From Sinorhizobium psoraleae (GTDB lineage: Bacteria > Pseudomonadota > Alphaproteobacteria > Rhizobiales > Rhizobiaceae): a stretch of 37,059 nt of DNA. Location of the stretch: NCBI RefSeq assembly GCF_013283645.1, contig NZ_JABEKV010000001.1:947418-984476 (forward strand), given 5' to 3'. The stretch's first letter is position 1, and every line of letters starts with the position of its first letter. The notes under the pieces are model-generated. The model saw only the letters and a program-made list of their open reading frames with translations. It searched no databases and had not been told where the DNA came from. Position numbers and translations under genes: made by a program. Of the stretch, positions 8,301 through 17,854 are shown in pieces.

Positions 8301-8558
8301 TTAAAGTGCGTTCCTGACCGGAAACATATCTTCGCCGTAGTGATGAAGCCTCGTGTGATGCCGCCGGCATAACCACCGTACCTTTAAAGGCTCGTCATAT
8401 TGATCGTGATGGGCATCGACCGCTTCGACGCCGCAGACCTCACAGGTTTGCTTCTCCAGCTCGCCTGCCTTCAATGCACGCTGCACAGCAAGGTGAGCAT
8501 CATATTTGCCTGGATTGGCACGGCGCCAGTTCGCTTGGCGGGTATCGGTTTTCAGCAT
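8301..8558 (-). CDS. Small HNH-like zinc-binding protein, phage-type
   Basis: From the ATG at 8558 this reads an 85-residue protein with a Cys39-x2-Cys42 pair, then AHHDQYDEPLKVRWLC with His50, His51 and Cys64, and finally RRHHTRLHH. This is the pattern of small HNH-like proteins common in prophages and plasmids. Two Cys pairs or Cys/His pairs would hold zinc, and the His-rich segment resembles an HNH nuclease core, although activity cannot be judged. The frame stays open to 8660, but that upstream extension looks unlike the family. No phage structural genes are nearby, so it is probably mobile-element cargo. Confidence 0.62.
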   Translation of the reverse strand: MLKTDTRQANWRRANPGKYDAHLAVQRALKAGELEKQTCEVCGVEAVDAHHDQYDEPLKVRWLCRRHHTRLHHYGEDMFPVRNAL

Positions 8559-8662
8559 CACTGCATCCTGCCCTTTATAAGCCTGTGCTCTGGTCTGTAG
8601 AGTCTTCTTATCATGACTTCGCTTCTTTATTGACCCCCCAACTTCGCGGCAATAGGCCAAAA

Positions 8663-8866
8663 TCAGAAAAGCACTCGGTCCATGCTCAGAGCATCGACGT
8701 AGGTACCTCCCTTGAAGGCGAAGGAGCGGCGAATTCCCTCCCGCTCGAAGCCAAACTTTTCGTATAGCCGGATCGCTGGAGCATCGTCGGTGTAGACTGT
8801 CAGTTCGAGGCGCTTGAATCCCAGCCAGTTGTCTGCTGCATCGACCAATTCTCTCGGCACCGTAAA
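8663..8866 (-). pseudogene. GNAT acetyltransferase, C-terminal fragment
   Basis: The minus strand reads LVDAADNWLGFKRLELTVY, APAIRLYEKFGFEREGIRR and YVDALSMDRVL to a stop at 8663. This is the C-terminal third of a GNAT N-acetyltransferase, including the A-x-x-LYEKxGF motif B. The acetyl-CoA pyrophosphate-binding part is missing. The remnant abuts the truncated IS6-type transposase, so insertion plus deletion probably removed the first two thirds. Confidence 0.72.
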
Positions 8867-8907
8867 CTTAACGCTGTGAAAACAAGATCTGGGAGTGAGG
8901 CTTTGGT

Positions 8908-9495
8908 TCATTCGGCGTGAAGGCGCGCGATTTGGCGCCTCTCCCGCCGTCGGACGGGTTGATGAGAGTTCTCCGCCCGATTGTTCAGGCCCTTGTGCGA
9001 TCGATGTTCGACGCCTGGTATGATCTCCCGTTTCGCCGCACCGTAGGATCGACGCTGGTCGGTGATCATCACACGCGGCGAACGGCCTTGCCCTTTCAGA
9101 AGCTTTCGCATCAAGCGCTTTGCCGCCTTGGCATTGCGACGGCTTTGCACCAACACGTCGAGAACAAACCCGCCCTGATCAACGGCGCGCCAAAGCCAGT
9201 GTTTCTTTCCACCGGTGGTGATGACGACCTCGTCGAGGTGCCATTTGTCACCGAGCTTGCCGGCCGATCGCTTCCGGATATCATTGGCAAAGTGTCTGCC
9301 GAATTTCTCAGCCCAAAGTCGCACGGTCTGATGAGAGACGATGACGCGACGAGCTGCCAGCATATCCTCGACCATCCGCAGGCTGAGCGGAAACCGGAAA
9401 TAGAGCCAAACGGCATGGGCAATCACCTGCGCCGGAAATCGGTGGCGACGATAAAGAGGATCACGGGAAAATCTGGTTATGCCGCCAGATCCCAC
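8908..9495 (-). pseudogene. IS6-family transposase, 3'-truncated
   Basis: A 195-residue frame of the IS6 family (DDE, rhizobial type). The catalytic residues are all present: Asp88 (WHLDEVV), Asp146 (MITDQRRS) and Glu175 (NRAENSHQP). Family members run about 35-40 residues further, with a conserved KRFKSP...RFL tail. Here the frame leaves the family after RRRER and stops 8 residues later, next to the acetyltransferase remnant. I could not identify terminal inverted repeats with confidence. Loss of the C-terminus and of one element end probably makes it immobile. Confidence 0.78.
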
Positions 9496-9708
9496 ATTTT
9501 GATCGATGCTCGGTTAACGTTACGGTGCCCTTCCGACGCCTAGACGGATGGCGGCGCAGCTAGCACAAGGGCCCATGCTGACGCATCCGTTGGCAGCGCC
9601 AATTCGCTATGGACGTCGCCCCATTCGTCATTGCAGCGCAATGCCGATAGGCGGCCGCGGTCAAGAAGGTCGAGGCGGTAGTCGCGAGCGGGGTCGTTGA
9701 TCGCCCTC

Positions 9709-11652
9709 TCAAATCGCTTCTACCGAAGCCTCTAATCGGGAATCAACCTGCGGCACGGTGCGGTAGTCACCGAGATCCGCCTCCTTCAACAACTTCCAAT
9801 AATCGACCAGACGCCAAGGGCTGTTCGTTACGATTCGCCCTCGGTCGTTGCGAAAGAAGGTGGACATGCCGGCATGGCTCCAGATCATCTGCTGGTGCAT
9901 TTGTTGGATTTCCAGGTTGTAACGTTGATATACATCTTGCCGGCATTCTACTTCGACAAGCTTCTTCTCGCCCATCTGGCGCAGAACACTCAGCACGTAA
10001 TCAATTTGGCTCTCGATCGTGAAAATGAAGCTGCCGCGATGGCCGAGCGCCGTATTGGGGCCGTATAGCATGTAGAAATTTGGGAATCCCGCTACAACAG
10101 TGCCAAGGTAAGCTTGGCAGTCATCATCGTTCCAGACCTCACGTACCGTCCGACTATCGCGTCCGATCACTTGAACCGGAAGTAGATAGCGCGTGGTATC
10201 GTAGCCCGAGGCGACGATGACAACGTCCGCCTCATGCGTTTCACCATTAATCGCATGAATCGACCTGCCCTCAACACGCGCAGCAGCTTCGTCTACCAGC
10301 GTAACGTGCGGCTTCAGTAAGGTTCTGTACCAACCGTTGTCCAGGAGCATCCGCTTGCCGAATGGCGGGTACGACGGGATGACCTTGGCGAGAAGGTCAG
10401 GGCGCCCCGCCAGCTCTCCCTCGATGTATCGTGTGTAAGTCTCGCGGTCGCCGTCGTTAACCGCATTCACGGAACGGTCCGGATGCGGCCAGGCCGGATC
10501 CTTCTGCAGGGCCTCATGCACTTCACTGTCGAAAATCCAACTGAGCCGGAGCCTGTACAGCCATTCGTAATGTGGCACCTCGCGGAACAAGTACTGCACC
10601 GGTTCCGGAACCGGCTTTTGAAACTTCGGGAAGGGCGCCGCCCATTGGCGTGAGCGCTGGAAGATTGTCAAGGCACCCACCCGATCTACGATGGCGGGAA
10701 CAATCTGCATTGCCGAAGCCCCATTACCAATCACGGCCACACGTTTACCGTCGAGCGCGACTTCTGGATCCCATTCCGAGGTGTGCACCACCGGACCGTC
10801 GAAGTCGCGCAGGCCCGAAACGTTCGGCCATTTCGGCGTGGTGAAGCCGCCCACGGCCGAGAGGACCACATTGGTCACGACGGTTTCTTCCGTACCGTTG
10901 GGCAGGCGTAACCGGGAGTGCCAAGTTAGGGTCTCTTCGTCATAGCGGGTGACCAGGCACTCGGTGCCGTAGCGGATGGAGCTGTCGATCCCAAAGTCGC
11001 GGGCAACACGGTTGAAGTAGTCGTCGATTTCCTTTTGCAACGGGAAGTACTTGCTCCAGTCACCGCTCGCAAAAGTGTAGGAGTAGAGATGCCCGGGCGT
11101 GTCCACTCCGCAGCCAGGATAGTGATGTGAGTGCCAGACTCCGCCGGTGCTGTCTTGCTTTTCGATCTGGATGTAGGGGATGCCCAATTGTCTTAACCGA
11201 ATCGCGGCTGCGACACCGGACATACCCGCCCCGATGATGAGCACACGAAATCCCTCCGGCAAGGACACCGGATCCGGAATAGCGCCTGAATATCTCCGCA
11301 GCTTATGAAGCATCATGTCAGCGTATTCTGGCGGGATAGGCTCGGCCTCCGACACAGTCAGCATGCGGATCAACTCTTCTGCCGACAGGTCCTGCTTGGC
11401 GACTTGTGCGCCGCGGCGCCAAGAGATGATGGCGGCCAGTGCTGCATTGCGAATCTCCGTCTGCAATTCGTCCGCGAGCCCTCCTGAGTCGTTGTCGCCC
11501 CAGCCACTCTTCACAGGAATAAGCGGCGGGTTGAGCCAGTACTCGTCTCCTGTGAACTGGTACAGAAGGAGTAGTAGGGTTGGGATATTGGCCGAAGGGA
11601 GCGCCTCGGCGATGCGCTGGCGGAACAGGTCGAGGTCCGCAGAGTGAGCCAT
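9709..11652 (-). CDS. Flavin monooxygenase, 4-hydroxyacetophenone monooxygenase-like Baeyer-Villiger type
   Basis: A 647-residue enzyme. Residues 1-130 form the helical N-terminal extension typical of 4-hydroxyacetophenone monooxygenase. The FAD-binding Rossmann motif is at 140-146 (GAGMSG), the Baeyer-Villiger fingerprint F-x-G-x3-H-x3-W-D is complete at 284-295 (F284, G286, H290, W294, D295), and the NADPH Rossmann motif is at 309-314 (GNGASA). Such enzymes use NADPH and O2 to convert ketones to esters or lactones, or to oxidise heteroatoms. No esterase or catabolic partner is adjacent, the gene is flanked by IS debris, and it seems to be transcribed alone. Length and motifs suggest it is intact. 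The substrate is unknown. Confidence 0.9.
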   Translation of the reverse strand: MAHSADLDLFRQRIAEALPSANIPTLLLLLYQFTGDEYWLNPPLIPVKSGWGDNDSGGLADELQTEIRNAALAAIISWRRGAQVAKQDLSAEELIRMLTVSEAEPIPPEYADMMLHKLRRYSGAIPDPVSLPEGFRVLIIGAGMSGVAAAIRLRQLGIPYIQIEKQDSTGGVWHSHHYPGCGVDTPGHLYSYTFASGDWSKYFPLQKEIDDYFNRVARDFGIDSSIRYGTECLVTRYDEETLTWHSRLRLPNGTEETVVTNVVLSAVGGFTTPKWPNVSGLRDFDGPVVHTSEWDPEVALDGKRVAVIGNGASAMQIVPAIVDRVGALTIFQRSRQWAAPFPKFQKPVPEPVQYLFREVPHYEWLYRLRLSWIFDSEVHEALQKDPAWPHPDRSVNAVNDGDRETYTRYIEGELAGRPDLLAKVIPSYPPFGKRMLLDNGWYRTLLKPHVTLVDEAAARVEGRSIHAINGETHEADVVIVASGYDTTRYLLPVQVIGRDSRTVREVWNDDDCQAYLGTVVAGFPNFYMLYGPNTALGHRGSFIFTIESQIDYVLSVLRQMGEKKLVEVECRQDVYQRYNLEIQQMHQQMIWSHAGMSTFFRNDRGRIVTNSPWRLVDYWKLLKEADLGDYRTVPQVDSRLEASVEAI

Positions 11653-12964
11653 GATTTAGGTTCCTACTGTTGAATGTATCCGGATCCACCCGCCAGACGC
11701 TGCACTTCAAATGCAGGTTTTCTGCCTCGGCTTCGGCGTGGTTTCCGCAATTGGCATTAGGGAAGATTCGGCAAGCGAGTTGCCGAATTTCGATCTAAAT
11801 TGCGCTTGAGCGCGTCGGCATCGATCACTTCTCCCACGCCTGCGGCAAGATTGTAGCGCCCGAAACCCGCTCATGAAGCGAGGCGAAGGTCGTGCAGGGC
11901 TTTTTCGGCGCCGTCGTGCCGGTAGCCGGGGCACGACAGCGGAATATGCGCCTGCGCTGCCTCAGCTCGACAGGCGCGAACAGCCAGTTTACTTCTGCAT
12001 CTGAATCGATCCGCTCCTTGATGATCGGAAGTTGGGAACCTTTGTGCTGGCATGTCGATATCTCCGCGCGATAAGTCGGTCCGTGGTGTGTCCTGCAAAT
12101 GCCAGAAGCAAGACGCGCGCCAAAGGAAGAACTCTTTCTAATACAACGAAATGGCTCAAACGGGCGGTCTCGCATGTCCAGCATTGTCGTACATCGGACG
12201 AGCCTCAACGCGACATTGACCTACCGCAGCCTGACGCACTCCGCGCCCAGGGTCCTGTTCGACGACGGCCGATGTTGGCGGCGAGCGTCTCGACCGTGAA
12301 CAAATCGCGATTTTTGGGGCGCTGCAGCCTTCGTCGTCGTGCCGGTTGGGGTGAGTGGACATAAATGCGACATAGGCCTGCGCGAAACCGTGGTGGGCTC
12401 CAAGCATCTGGCGAAATCGGCGCCGACAGAATTGTCGGATATCGCTCAAAGGCGCTTAGCGCGGTCGGACCCGCCTGTATGAATTAACGCTGTCGGAGCA
12501 ACTGCGCCATCGCCGAACGACGAGTGGCGGACGATTGTGACCGTTTCTGGGTTTGACCTGCAAACGGCAAGTGGACGGAAACCAATACCAGCGGGCGGAG
12601 ATCACCACCGATGCGCCCATTCACGGAGTCCCAGGGACATGATTTTCCACGGTTGATCGACGAGCTTGTTCCAAGCGGCGCAGCAATGGGCCCATGGGTT
12701 CTGATTAATGAGGGGTGGCTCTCTACATTTGGCTGCTGCGTCGAGAATTTTTGTTCGCGTTGTCTTTGTCCAATTCGGCTGAAGCATAACAAGCGTCCCA
12801 TGGTTCTCTTCGGTGTACGATCTGTCCTTGTGCGTCACCAATACGGGCTTTTTCACTTCTCATCCAGGTGGCCGATGCAGTGTATTAAACGCGTTCCGGT
12901 CCGGTCGCTTCACCTCATGGACACTGAGGACTTTGTCTGCGAACGAACTTCACGATTCCGGTTT
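11653..12964. other. About 1.3 kb without a supported gene
   Basis: Frames on both strands are open for up to 176 codons (plus strand 12611-13141), but their translations show no domain and have shadow-like composition. No clear ribosome binding site, repeat or terminator stands out. The monooxygenase promoter should lie at the left end of this stretch. Confidence 0.4.
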
Positions 12965-13190
12965 CTAGAAAGCATTGCCGCTCGGCGCGGCACGGAGTTC
13001 GTGGTAGAGCCAAGGCGTCATCGATCCTGTCTCAAGGCCGACTTTCGCAAGATGACCTTTCCATCGCTTCAGCCGCTCCGCGATCATGAAGGCTGCGTAT
13101 CCGCGCTCCCGCCTACACCACCCGCCGATCCTGGTCCATAATACAGATGTGCGTGCTCTTGAGCTGACACAATCCAACGTAATATTCCAT
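12965..13190 (-). pseudogene. IS110-family transposase, N-terminal fragment
   Basis: From an ATG at 13190 the minus strand reads YYVGLCQLKSTHICIMDQD and RRVV, then a stop. A shifted frame continues with IAERLKRW and KVGLETGSMTPWLYHELRAA. This matches the N-terminal RuvC-like (DEDD) domain of IS110 transposases, although the usual first Asp (GLD) is Cys here. About 70 codons remain of some 340, with a frameshift, so it is a dead scrap. Confidence 0.7.
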
Positions 13191-13641
13191 CGCTGCTCTC
13201 CTTAGTTCTTCGACAAACCAGGGCAGATGTCTCATCCGCCGAGGGGAGCAGCAACCTCATGTATGGGATGTATTACATTAGACCCTCCAGAGCTGTCCAA
13301 TGACTTTGCCTCACCTGCACCTCCTCGGAGGAAGCATTCCAGGCATGTTTCAGGTTATGGCAGCGGCTGTATTTTCCGGCTGGACACATGACACTGCCGC
13401 TGACGAAGAGCATGGTCGTTTTCCTTCGTGATGCGGATGAATAGAAGCCGTCGTCGGTTCACACGCGAGTGTTCCCCGGCTGAAAGGAATTCAAACACAA
13501 AAATCGGTAGTTTTATTGCGGCCATAATATAGTGCAGATCCTGCTGATCCGCTTCCTGCTTCTTACTTTTCTTGCGGCCATCGGCCTTCGATGTTCGCAA
13601 CATTGCCTCGCGACAACGCTCCTGGTCATTTTTTGTTCTGT
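13191..13641. other. Spacer with one small unrecognised frame
   Basis: Downstream of the EgtD-like gene. A minus-strand frame ending at 13355 could encode about 82 residues from an internal Met (MLRTSKADGRKKSKKQ). It is basic at the N-terminus with one hydrophobic stretch, matches nothing I know, and has no convincing ribosome binding site. I do not call it a gene. Confidence 0.35.
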
Positions 13642-14703
13642 TTAATTCACCTTCTCTAACACGTGAATGTCCGAGCCTGCATTGTCTGAGAGCACATCGA
13701 TTGACACAAATCCTGCTCGGTGTGCACATTTTTTGAAAAACAACTCAGAAAAAGAAAACGAGTTCTTTAGATGTAGTCGATCACCACTTGTCAGTATAAT
13801 CTCTTTTCCGCCAAGGCGAAAATCCAGATTCCTTTTGACCACCGCGGTGTGTATGACTTGCATGAATTGGTCTTCACCTCTTACATCCGACTCATACTCA
13901 AATGCGTCTGGATCGAAGTTAGCGTCGACCGGCAGCTCTGCCTTCATTCTATAGAAGACGTTTAGCTGAAATTCAGGATGCGCTTCATAGTAGGACTTTG
14001 CCACATCCCTCCTCAGATCTGAGCCAATTGAGATCGCAACCCAGCACCTCTTCGCACTATTCGATATCTTCTTCAGCGTCTCGACGACCGCCTGCACGGG
14101 GGGCGAGTCATTTATTGGGGCGGCAAGATTTCCAAATGTCCGGCCAAACATGACAACAAATACCGCGTCATCGTCGCAAAAATAGCGTCGCCCAGAGAAT
14201 ATATCGTCGCGTATGAACTCGATTTTCAACCCCAAAGCGGACGGCAAGTGCGCTATGTCCCCGAGGAACTCTTTTGACCGGTCAACGAGTGTGCAATGTG
14301 AGGTTTCGCCTCGCAGACCTGTTACAAGGGGAAGCGTTTTCTGTTGGAAAGCTCGCACTGTTCCGGGCCCATACTCCAGAACCGACACCCCTTTACGACA
14401 TCGTTCGTCCTGGTGATACCATTGAACATAATCTCTCACTCTCTCGTGCAGTTTTTGGGCCAACTTGACTTCAGCATCCACCATATTGGTTGTGCCAGTG
14501 ACGAGCGCATTGCTGATCCTCTGAGCTTCAGCCTTAGCCCATAACAATGCGCCACTCATTGGATTGCCATCCCGGTCGAGTCCAGTGTGGTGAGCGTATT
14601 GTTCAGGACCTAAGTCAGGTGCATATTTTTGCTGAAACAGCTGCAAACTCGTTTCAAGAAAGCTCAAGCTGATCTCCTCTCGATCGTTTAGCGGCTGGCT
14701 CAC
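13642..14703 (-). CDS. EgtD-like (Methyltransf_33) SAM-dependent methyltransferase
   Basis: A 353-residue protein related to the histidine-specific methyltransferase family of EgtD and the fungal dimethylallyltryptophan methyltransferases. SAM motif I is at 108-115 (VLEYGPGT), the acidic strand-2 end at 140-143 (VDRS), and the family's G-x-x-xGN signature at 186-193 (FGRTFGNL). FDPDAFEYES and HLKNSFSFSELFFKKCAHRAGF near the C-terminus match EgtD's substrate-binding region (N-S-Y-K-Y in EgtD). EgtD makes hercynine on the way to ergothioneine, but no EgtB or other ergothioneine gene is present and the N-terminal 100 residues diverge, so the substrate may differ. The start is GTG with a weak ribosome binding site. 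Base composition is lower in GC than the neighbours, suggesting recent transfer. Confidence 0.68.
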   Translation of the reverse strand: MSQPLNDREEISLSFLETSLQLFQQKYAPDLGPEQYAHHTGLDRDGNPMSGALLWAKAEAQRISNALVTGTTNMVDAEVKLAQKLHERVRDYVQWYHQDERCRKGVSVLEYGPGTVRAFQQKTLPLVTGLRGETSHCTLVDRSKEFLGDIAHLPSALGLKIEFIRDDIFSGRRYFCDDDAVFVVMFGRTFGNLAAPINDSPPVQAVVETLKKISNSAKRCWVAISIGSDLRRDVAKSYYEAHPEFQLNVFYRMKAELPVDANFDPDAFEYESDVRGEDQFMQVIHTAVVKRNLDFRLGGKEIILTSGDRLHLKNSFSFSELFFKKCAHRAGFVSIDVLSDNAGSDIHVLEKVN

Positions 14704-14918
14704 TTACCGCCGTAAACGAAGGTGGTACGCGTAGTCCGCGTATGCTGTGACCGGTCCCAGGGACCCGCCAAAGCGCGGCCCGCTCGTCAAAGCAGAAGCG
14801 CGACGCGACCGCCGATAAGCCCGTTGGGTCTATCTTCATGAACCCACAGGAAGGCTACAGGATTGGAAGGAGTAATCCTTGACGTCGATCAAGGGCAACC
14901 TGAATTCCGGGACGGTGT

Positions 14919-14944
14919 TGAACCGCGCCGGGTTTGCCGGAGGC
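14919..14944 (+). repeat. Left terminal inverted repeat of the IS3-family element
   Basis: 26 bp beginning TGAACCGCGCCGGG. It pairs with the right end at 16224-16249 with a single mismatch (25 of 26). Elements of the IS51 group of IS3 start with similar TGAACCG ends. Confidence 0.9.
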
Positions 14945-14971
14945 TCCAACTTCTGAGAAAGTGGAGCCGAT

Positions 14972-15298
14972 ATGAGCAAGACAACAAACAAATTTTCACC
15001 GGAAGTCCGCGCCCGAGCAGTGCGGATGGTTTTGGATCACCAAGGCGAATATTCCTCGCGATGGGCAGCGGTTTCCTCGATCGCCGCCAAGATCGGCTGC
15101 ACGGTGCAGACGCTCAATGAATGGGTGAAGAAGGCGGAAGTGGACGATGGTTCCCGGCCCGGACTCCCAAGCGACGTCGTCGAGAAGATGAAGGCTCTGG
15201 AGCGGGAGAACCGCGAGCTTCGGCAGGCCAATGAGATACTGCGCAAAGCGTCCGCTTATTTCGCGATGGCGGAGCTCGACCGCCCATTGAAGCGATGA
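14972..15298 (+). CDS. IS3-family transposase OrfA
   Basis: A 108-residue protein with an N-terminal helix-turn-helix ([20 protein letters not shown] ... [16 protein letters not shown]) and a C-terminal leucine-rich coiled coil ([20 protein letters not shown]) used for dimerisation with OrfAB. Its end overlaps the orfB start in an ATGA arrangement. It appears intact and could act as a repressor of transposition. Confidence 0.93.
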   Translation: MSKTTNKFSPEVRARAVRMVLDHQGEYSSRWAAVSSIAAKIGCTVQTLNEWVKKAEVDDGSRPGLPSDVVEKMKALERENRELRQANEILRKASAYFAMAELDRPLKR

Positions 15299-16210
15299 TC
15301 TCCTTCATCGACGAACACCGCTCGGTATTCGGGGTCGAGCCGATCTGCAGACTGCTGCCGATTGCCCGATCAACCTACTACGAGAACGTTGCCAAACGCC
15401 TGGACGTGGACCGGTTGTCGGTCCGCGCCCGCAGCGACATTGCATTGAAGATCGAGATTCGCCGTGTGTTCGAGGCGAACTTCCGCGTCTATGGCGTGCG
15501 CACGGTCTGGCGGCAATTGAAGCGGGAAGGCTTCGATATAGCCCGCTGCACCGTCGCCCGGCTCATGCGATCGATGGGACTTCAGGGTATCATCCGGGGC
15601 AAGCCGATCCGCACGACGATCCCGGACAAGACGGCTCCCAGCCCGCTCGATCGGGTGAACCGCCAGTTCAACGCTCCTGCGCCGAACAGGCTCTGGGTTT
15701 CGGATTTCACCTATGTCGCCACCTGGCAGGGTTTCGTCTACGTGGCGTTCGTCATCGACGCCTTCGCCCGCCGCATCGTCGGCTGGCGGGCGAGCCGGAC
15801 GGCGCATGCCGGGTTCGTCCTCGATGCCCTGGAGCAGGCGCTTCATGAGCGGCGTCCCGTTCATTGCAACCTCCTCTTTCAAGGTGTTGCTACGACCGGT
15901 TGAATCTGCCCAATACGTCTCGATCAAGTATTCGGAGCGACTGGCCGAGGCGGGAATCGAGCCTTCCGTCGGAAGCGTCGGCGACAGCTACGACAACGCC
16001 CTCGCCGAAACGATCAACGGCCTCTACAAGGCCGAGGTCATTCATCGGCGCGGACCGTGGCGGAGCTTCGAAGCGGTTGAATTCGCCACACTCGAATGGG
16101 TCGATTGGTTCAACCATCGACGGCTTCTGGAGCCCATCGGCAACATCCCGCCAGCCGAAGCCGAGGAGCAGTATTACGCCATGCTGGACGAACCAGCCAT
16201 GGCTGCATAA
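15295..16210 (+). pseudogene. IS3-family transposase OrfB, disrupted inside the DDE core
   Basis: The first 189 residues read a normal OrfB: the HTH_21-like region, then the rve domain with the first catalytic Asp137 (LWVSDFTYVATW). At about 15865-15910 the family's HSDRGSQY block, which carries the second Asp, is replaced by roughly 46 unrelated bases. These shift the frame and end the protein at 15903. The third block (GDSYDNALAETINGLYKAE, with the catalytic Glu) and the normal C-terminus continue in another frame to 16210. The enzyme is therefore dead by loss of the second Asp, independent of the frameshift. Confidence 0.88.
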
Positions 16211-16223
16211 CTTAAACCAAACG

Positions 16224-16249
16224 GCCTCCGGTAAACCCGGCGCGGTTCA
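16224..16249 (+). repeat. Right terminal inverted repeat of the IS3-family element
   Basis: 26 bp ending GGCGCGGTTCA, reverse complement of the left end apart from one base. It is directly followed by codons of the interrupted histidine kinase on the minus strand. Confidence 0.9.
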
Positions 16250-17466
16250 GTTAGAAGATTATTGAAGTCATGCGCGATACCCCCCGTCAGCCGTCCCACT
16301 GCCTCAAGCTGTGGGCTTGCCTCAGTTGCTCCTCCATCGCAAGCCGTCTCGTTATGTCCGAGTTGATCGAGAGGATGGATTGTGGGCTAGAAGTACTGTC
16401 CCGCATTAGGGAGCAGCGGGCCTCTACGGTAATACAGCTCCCGTCCTTGCGCCGCTGCGCGATCTCGCCAGTCCATTCCCCAGTATCCACGACCGCGGCG
16501 GCGTAAGCGAGGGAATTGAAGTCATCGCCATAAAGCAGCGGTCCAACCGATTGGCCGAGTGCTTCTTCCGCAGTCCACCCGTAGATTCGCTCTGCCCCCT
16601 TATTCCAAAACAGAATCCTATGGTCGATGCCATGAACAATAATCGCATCCCGGGCCATATCGAGAAGCGCCGCCTGATGGGCAAGCTTATCTTCCGCGTC
16701 CTTGCGTGCCGAAACGTCAGTCATGCCACCGACACATCGAACCGGCTTTCCCTGGCGGTCGTAGATGATGTATCCAAAATCCTCGACATATGCGATCGAG
16801 CCATCGCCACGAAAGGATCTGTATTGATCCTCCCATGTTTGTTCCCTCGAATCGAGCGCTGATTGAGTGGAACGCAACACACGCTCTAGATCGTCCGGGT
16901 GAACATGTGCCTTCCAAAACCCAAGATTGCGACGACTTTCTTCAGGAGAGTGGCCAAATACGACCTTGAGGCCCTCGCTCCACCACATGGTGTCCGTAAC
17001 AATGTTCCAATCCCAAATCACGTCCGCAGTTACGTTTGAGACTGCGCGAAACAACTCCTCGCTTTCACGAATCTTCTGTTCAGCAGCCAGACGCTGGGTG
17101 ACATCCAGGGCCATAATCAGCCTTGCACTTCGACCTTCGAAGTCGAAGGCATGGGACGATATCCCTGCGAAGATGATTCGGCCGTCCTTGAGACAATGCC
17201 GGAAGACGCTCGGCTGCTCGACGCCAAGGCAGCCTTTTTGGGACGAATGTCCCTGTGCCGTAGTGGGCAACGGCAGCGTTGTTTACCATGAGGAAACAGA
17301 GCGTTTCGGTGTCGTACACCCACATTGGTTGGGGGTGAGAATCGAATAGCTGTACGTAGTGTGATTCATTTTGTAGCGGGGCGCTGCGGCTATCATGGGT
17401 CATCCATCGGGGGGTACCGTCGCGATAATCGAAGACCAAACGATAGCTTGGCTCTGGGCTTCTTGA
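16250..17466 (-). pseudogene. PAS-domain sensor histidine kinase, broken and cut by IS3 element
   Basis: Reading the minus strand from about 17466, a first PAS domain (YVQLFDSHPQPMWVYDTETL) is followed by an internal deletion with frameshift near 17275. A second frame (start 17270) then encodes the end of that PAS domain, a PAS/PAC pair (ELFRAVSNVTADVIWDWN ... WEDQYRSFRGDGSIAYVEDF) and a third PAS (LLDMARDAIIVHGIDHRILF). A one-base loss near 16304 makes the frame stop, but the other frame goes on with LEAVGRLTGGIAHDFNNLLT, a canonical HisKA H-box containing the phospho-accepting His. The IS3 right end follows at once. The ATPase domain is absent from both flanks, and a stop at 17467-17469 removes the N-terminus. 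Confidence 0.82.
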
Positions 17467-17841
17467 TTAGGCACTTCTGTTTCGGCGAATTCGGTCTTTT
17501 TCCGTCGGTCCAGCATCGGATGTCAATGACAGAGGAGCGAAACTTACGAAGAGCGAAGGGCCGCAGTCATTAACTTGCGCGAGGAGCTAAGGCGGCTTCT
17601 GAGAAGGCTTGCCGGCGAGTCAGGTCGAAAGGATCGAAACGCTTCCTGCCTGAGCCAACCTACTGGTCGCCATCATTGACGGAATCGGCCGCTCGTCAAA
17701 AGGCAATGAGGCGCTGCCGCCAACAGAACTTTGGTCTGATCAACGTACCGGGGTCTGAGTTGTGGGCTGCCGATCCTATCTCAAGAGTTTGCCAAGGACA
17801 CCGCGGACGCTCGTCCGGCTCGACATCGCGCCTGACACAAA
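17467..17841. other. Intergenic region upstream of bioR
   Basis: No supported gene. A few short frames are open but unrecognised. The bioR promoter lies at the right end. Confidence 0.45.
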
Positions 17842-17851
17842 TTATCTATAA
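17842..17851. promoter_or_regulatory. BioR box upstream of bioR
   Basis: TTATCTATAA matches the alphaproteobacterial BioR consensus TTATMKATAA at all ten positions. It ends 3 bases before the chosen bioR start codon, so BioR binding would block its own transcription. The TATAAA within it could serve as a -10 element of a leaderless transcript. Confidence 0.85.
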
Positions 17852-17854
17852 AAC

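Larger units (their letters stand above)
14919..16249 (+). mobile_element. IS3-family insertion sequence (IS51 group-like), 1331 bp
   Basis: Bounded by 26-bp inverted repeats with one mismatch and containing orfA and orfB in the usual order. Both ends are present, but orfB is damaged. The three flanking bases differ on the two sides (TGT left, GTT right), so there is no clean target duplication. This points to a rearrangement or deletion after insertion. The right end lies inside a histidine kinase gene. Confidence 0.9.

Noticed and set aside
12611..13141. A 176-codon plus-strand frame
   Set aside because: No domain, no good start, and its right end is antisense to a recognisable IS110 fragment.
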